Source of the DNA: Branchiostoma floridae
Taxonomy: Eukaryota; Chordata; Leptocardii; Amphioxiformes; Branchiostomatidae
Length of the DNA stretch: 42,762 nt
Direction of reading: 5' to 3'
Assembly: GCF_000003815.2 (NCBI RefSeq)
Contig: NC_049995.1
Span: 17,730,963 to 17,773,724 of the forward strand
The notes below the pieces were generated by a model that saw only the letters and a program-made list of their open reading frames with translations, was not told the DNA's origin and made no database searches. The stretch's first letter is position 1; every line of letters starts with the position of its first letter. The position numbers and the translations under genes were made by a program. Below are positions 39,603 through 42,762 of this stretch, one piece after another.

Positions 39603-40195
39603 GTGTTCTGTGGATTTATAAGACCAATCTTAGAATACGCGTGTCCGGTATGGCACCTAGGAATCACTAGTGCCCCGTCTAGGGCCATAGAGAACGTACA
39701 AAAAAGAGCTTGCCGCATAATTCTTGGTTCCACCTATGTTAGTTACGACATGGTCTATACCAGTTGTCCCTTCCGTCTCTGTGCAACAGACGGCACGAAC
39801 TCTGTACAAAGTTTGGTACCTCTTTGCTGAGCTCCTCGTCTTTCTCAAAATGGCCTCCGCCAAACCGTGTGAGCCTGCATGGCAGAAACCTCAGGTCTAA
39901 ACACCAGATAACACAATTCCACTGTAGAACGGCTAGGTACAGAAAGACTACACTGCCGTACCTTGTCGACTTGCTAAACAGTTCATAGTGCTAGAAGTAT
40001 AAATAAGCTTTGGATGTATACACAGTTATTTTAAAGATGATTATTGTTATGTTTTATAATGTTTGGAATTGTGCACCTCTATTGCTTTTCATTTTAATTG
40101 TAACATGTGTAAAGCATACTGCAATTCAGCCGAAGAAATGAAGGCTGCCATTGTATGTTATTGTTTGTCGCTCGATGCGAAATAAAACCATTCAT
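39603..40195 (+). mobile_element. 5'-truncated LINE, different family, frameshifted
   Basis: Starts within the reverse-transcriptase thumb region: GFIRPILEYACPVWH, then APSRAIENVQKRACRIILGS, a standard LINE block (RP.LEY..pvWh...... iE.vQkra.r.I.g). After ~39740 the frame shifts, continuing SLCNRRHELCTKFGTSLL, then HGRNLRSKHQITQFHCRTAR and ending PYLVDLLNSS-stop at ~39988. A 3' UTR follows with TGCAATTCAGCCGAAGAAAT, GAAGGCTGCCATTG and AATAAA at 40181. It is sense to the receptor and lies in the intron between exons 3 and 4. Confidence 0.85.
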
Positions 40196-40587
40196 ATATT
40201 ATTGATATCATTATGCACAATGTGCAATTACAGCTGATCAGTCGTACAAAAAAGGACGTTTACAATTATACACAATTACACCTGGTCCATCGCAATATTA
40301 AGATTTTCCCAAGTTCCTCCTCAACGGTCAAAAAGTTCCCCAGCAGTTCCTTTTTAGTCAGTCCCTTACACAAATTGGTCTTCTGTCAAGCATAATCATC
40401 ACCAAAGTCAAAGATAGTCAACATAACTAGACACACACTGATTAACTCAGACACCGCATGGATTATATTCTTTAAGGATCGATACTCATTCTAAGACTTT
40501 TATAGCTTTTAAATCTGTTGATAGATCTGTTGGGAATGACATTTTAATAATGCATCTGTGAGTTTAAACTGTCTGGTCTGTTTACAG

Positions 40588-40641
40588 GCTTTTGTGTCCG
40601 GACCGGTGAGGGAAGGGTCTTTCTGGCTCATCGGCAATCCG
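40588..40641 (+). CDS. Ionotropic glutamate receptor (delta-like), amino-terminal domain exon 4
   Basis: A small 54-base exon from TTTACAG|GCT to CCG|GTGAGT, phase 0 on both sides, encoding AFVSGPVREGSFWLIGNP. It corresponds to the helix end and the following strand of lobe 2 (in GluD, a segment reading ...SKDSHWVFVNEE). The aromatic-hydrophobic FWLIGNP strand replaces HWVFVNE. Its frame fits exons 3 and 5 exactly. Confidence 0.88.
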
Positions 40642-40788
40642 GTGAGTACGATACTTTAAGCCGCTAAGATTTAGTCCTCTTGAAGTCCTGTTCATTAACT
40701 GTTTCTCAGGCCCTAACTGATGAAACTACGGGATTATGATATAGCCTTTTTTGCAGACCTTTTTGGGGCGCTGGCGATTTTTACTCAC

Positions 40789-41216
40789 TCGATCACCCAC
40801 CCACTCACTCACTCACTCACTCACTCACTCACTCACTCACTCACTCACTCACTCACTCACTCACTCACTCACTCACTCACTCACTCACTCACTCACTCAC
40901 TCACTCACTCTCTCACTCACTCACTCACTCACTCACTCACTCTCACACACACTCAATCTTTCACTCACTCACTCACTCACTCACTCACTCACTCACTCAC
41001 TCACACACTCACTCAATCTTTCACTCACTCACTCACTCACTCACACACTCACTCAATCTTTCACTCACTCACTCACACACTCACTCACACACTCACTCAA
41101 TCTTTCACTCACTCACTCACACACTCACTCACTCACTCTTACTCACTCACTCACTCTTACTCACTCACTCACTCACTGTCACACACACTCACTCACTCAC
41201 TCTTACTCACTCCCCT
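40789..41216. repeat. (CACT)n microsatellite with higher-order CAATCTTT variants
   Basis: About 430 bases of CACT tetramers in the intron after exon 4. CACACACTCACTCAATCTTT recurs in several places (from about 40950 to 41110), and TCTTAC variants appear towards the right. Larger blocks have therefore been reduplicated. The THSLTHSL frames are repeat translations. Confidence 0.95.
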
Positions 41217-41416
41217 TCTGAACCTAACGGTACTTGAGGCGCAAGAAAATTTGGTCGCTATTTGGCCTTGTCTAAAGAATGCTAAGGCTGAGTCTAAAGT
41301 AAACAAAAACATTTTAAAAACTGATTTGTTAATACTCAAAACGTTGATGTCCTTCTATTGCTTAGCCATGCAACACCAAACATATGCATATTTCCTGTTT
41401 TTGTGATTCCCACCAG

Positions 41417-41476
41417 GAAGACTCAGATGACGACATTAAGAACACCATCGGCAGCGCGCGTGGCGACTTCACGACC
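41417..41476 (+). pseudogene. Decayed duplicate of receptor exon 5 (5' part)
   Basis: After an intact-looking acceptor (CCACCAG|GAA) the sequence encodes EDSDDDIKNTIGSARGDFTT, against EVSDDDIKNTIGTARGVITT in the real exon. At the next codons it breaks into CACT repeats with no donor. Upstream intron sequence (GCATATTTCCTG... CCCACCAG) is also similar to that before 41609, so exon and flank were duplicated together about 192 bases apart. Confidence 0.88.
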
Positions 41477-41608
41477 ATTTACTCACTCACTCAATCTCTC
41501 TCTCACACACTCACTCATTTCACTCACTAGCTCACTCACGAAATTGTTCGGCCATAGTACATTGTGCATATGTATATTTACCACGTTTTATTGGGGTTTC
41601 CCTACCAG

Positions 41609-41785
41609 GAAGTCTCTGATGATGACATAAAGAACACAATCGGCACGGCGCGTGGCGTCATCACCACCATCAGTCACGTGCTTGACCTGTCGGACGCCGC
41701 GCGAGATCTCATCTCAACTCTCCCGGCCAAGATCACGCGAGACTTCATTCAAAATGGCGGAAAGACTGTCATTCCGTATTCAAAG
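41609..41785 (+). CDS. Ionotropic glutamate receptor (delta-like), amino-terminal domain exon 5
   Basis: A 177-base exon from CCTACCAG|GAA to TCAAAG|GTATTT, phase 0 on both sides, 59 residues. It encodes EVSDDDIKNTIGTARGVITT, then SHVLDLSDAARDLIS and KITRDFIQNGGKTVIPYSK. In GluD the matching segment ([25 protein letters not shown]) also has an acidic-D-I-helix followed by a G.x.T/V strand. The exon is in frame with exons 4 and 6. Confidence 0.92.
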
Positions 41786-41867
41786 GTATTTTTTAAAACC
41801 TCTGTTGATTCCTTTAAAATGAAGATTATATATACATTTGAATGTCTTAAATAGCAGCTGAAAAGTT

Positions 41868-41985
41868 ACAAAACATGCAAAGTGTCACCTAAAGCAGCGG
41901 AAGACGAAACACATATTGTTTCTAAGTGTTCATTTACCCAAACCGTGAGAATCACTTCGTTTAGAGATGTTACAAAGATATAACC
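41868..41985 (+). mobile_element. LINE ORF2 C-terminal scrap
   Basis: The plus strand gives TCKVSPKAAEDETHIVSKCS, then FTQTVRITSFRDVTKI-stop. This resembles the Cys/His region of the intact LINE (CMAKPVEDEIHFISNCLSND). It is a diverged fragment without its first cysteine pair. Confidence 0.5.
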
Positions 41986-42044
41986 CAACTTTTCAACATT
42001 CTTGGACAAACAAAAAGCCACTTTTTTCTTGAAAATTTACCTAC

Positions 42045-42083
42045 ACCCCCTTCTCCATGTTCGACGCGGGCGGCCTTTCATAA
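42045..42083 (+). pseudogene. Decayed duplicate of receptor exon 6
   Basis: CTTCTCCATGTTCGACGCGG then GCGGCCTTTCATAAG resembles 42606-42640 (GTTCTACATGTTTGACGCAG and TCGGCCTTTCACAAG). It reads LFSMFDAGGLS then a stop, has no acceptor, and is followed directly by an inverted-repeat element. Confidence 0.75.
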
Positions 42084-42514
42084 GGCATAAGTCACATTTC
42101 CAAACCGGGGCCCGGCCGGGCTGTTTGTGGAAAAGAAGAATAGACATGTATACTTCAAAATATACACAAATAATGACCACGACTATTCCCTTAAACTGCC
42201 AAACCCGGATATACCCGGCACACATATACATGTCCTGTGTGCTGTGCCCGGATACAACCGGGATAGCGTATTCCCCCAAAGTAGCAGCTTTGCGTGTGTG
42301 TAGCGTACGAACCCCGAAGGTAGGGACTTCGGCCTTGTTTGGGGGTTTCTTTTGGGAGGTCAGCGGCCAACCCTGGCACTGATAGCATTTTATAGGGCTG
42401 AAACTCTGTCAGTTTAAGGGTTAAGATCTTGTGTACTTTGGTGTCTTTTATATCATCCTTTTTGTTACCGAAAGCTGCCCGGCTGGGTCCCGGTTTGGAA
42501 ATATGACGTAAGCC
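42084..42514. mobile_element. Inverted-repeat element, 431 bp
   Basis: The left end GGCATAAGTCACATTTCCAA, then ACCGGGGCCCGGCCGGGC, is mirrored by the right end GCCCGGCTGGGTCCCGGTTT and GGAAATATGACGTAAGCC. No ORF; the interior has several CCCGGATA and CGAACCCCGAAG phrases. Exact boundaries and target duplication could not be fixed. Confidence 0.72.
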
Positions 42515-42596
42515 AAAGAGGGGCTCATCTAAACTGAAAAAGCATCAGCATTATTCTGTGTTCATCCTATGTCTTCTCCTCCCTGCCTGTCTCCAG

Positions 42597-42654
42597 GCTG
42601 ACCTGTTCTACATGTTTGACGCAGTCGGCCTTTCACAAGAGAGGCTAGTCCCAA
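42597..42654 (+). CDS. Ionotropic glutamate receptor (delta-like), amino-terminal domain exon 6
   Basis: After TGTCTCCAG the phase 0 frame encodes ADLFYMFDAVGLSQERLVP. This matches the LF/LY..(F/Y)DAV helix that follows in iGluR amino-terminal domains (GluD: SNLYLYDSVLMLANAF). The best donor is CCCAA|GTAAAA, giving a 58-base exon ending in phase 1; that end is tentative. Further exons lie beyond the right edge. Confidence 0.75.
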
Positions 42655-42762
42655 GTAAAAAAAGCATCATGCTAAATACCACTACTTTGCTCTAGATCTT
42701 TTATGTTACAAAGCACATCCATTCTCTGGCCAGGCTAGTTCGCCATCCCGCACGTGTTTTTT

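Noticed and set aside
40720-41406. 228-codon Thr-His-Ser-Leu repeat frame, which also contains an ADLF phrase before the repeat
   Set aside because: Readthrough of the CACT microsatellite. The ADLF match to receptor exon 6 is only four residues and not supported further.

Overview
This is a repeat-rich, intron-dominated piece of an animal nuclear genome. Everything fits an invertebrate deuterostome, most probably amphioxus (Branchiostoma). That assignment is inferred from the gene families, compact exons with GT/AG junctions, and very dense LINE tails, tRNA-derived SINEs and short inverted-repeat transposons. There is no prokaryotic gene organisation and no CRISPR array. Two 100-base N runs (5620-5719, 26537-26636) are assembly gaps.

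Host genes. (1) The left edge holds, on the minus strand, the first coding exon (333-161) of a class A GPCR with opsin-like first-helix wording. The end of this exon and its splice donor are partly duplicated further into the intron. (2) The right half holds at least six plus-strand exons (23574-23735, 26763-27014, 39162-39364, 40588-40641, 41609-41785, 42597-~42654) of the extracellular amino-terminal domain of an ionotropic glutamate receptor of the delta (GRID/GluD) or related type. The junction phases agree all the way through (1,1,1,0,0,0). The signal-peptide exon and the ligand-binding and channel exons lie outside the window or were not recognised. Three of these exons have a decayed partial copy close by in the adjoining intron.

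Mobile elements. The 12.1-kb intron between receptor exons 2 and 3 contains a full-coding CR1/L2-superfamily LINE in sense orientation. ORF1 (882 codons) carries a PHD finger, a coiled coil, an SGNH esterase and a Pro/Tyr-rich tail. ORF2 (1185 codons) carries an APE endonuclease, a reverse transcriptase and a C-terminal Cys/His knuckle. The two ORFs overlap by one base in TGATG, and both are uninterrupted. 5'-truncated relatives lie at 27107-27369 and 25556-25906, and possibly near 8300-8440. At least four other LINE lineages left C-terminal or 3'-tail fragments. Two tRNA-derived SINEs and one SINE core fragment share a conserved central segment.

Non-autonomous DNA transposons are plentiful. 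Several have exact target-site duplications readable here: hAT-like 28646-28993 (GTACGTTA) and 38292-38669 (TTCTTACT); piggyBac-like 20415-21323 (TTAA); a long foldback element 18097-18417 (10-bp duplication CTATAGCAGT); and TA-flanked elements at 15464-15860, 27495-27702, 28285-28445 and 36833-37014. A 230-bp inverted-repeat element occurs three or four times near 2.7-5.6 kb. A complicated nested inverted repeat occupies 8.0-9.4 kb.

Layout: 0-0.4 kb GPCR exon; 0.3-5.7 kb minisatellites, tandemly duplicated transposon copies and LINE scraps; 6-23.5 kb intergenic or 5' intronic DNA filled with decayed elements and local 160-190-bp tandem duplications; 23.5-42.7 kb glutamate-receptor exons separated by transposon-filled introns. 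Apart from the LINE pair and the receptor/GPCR exons, I found no convincing protein-coding gene.
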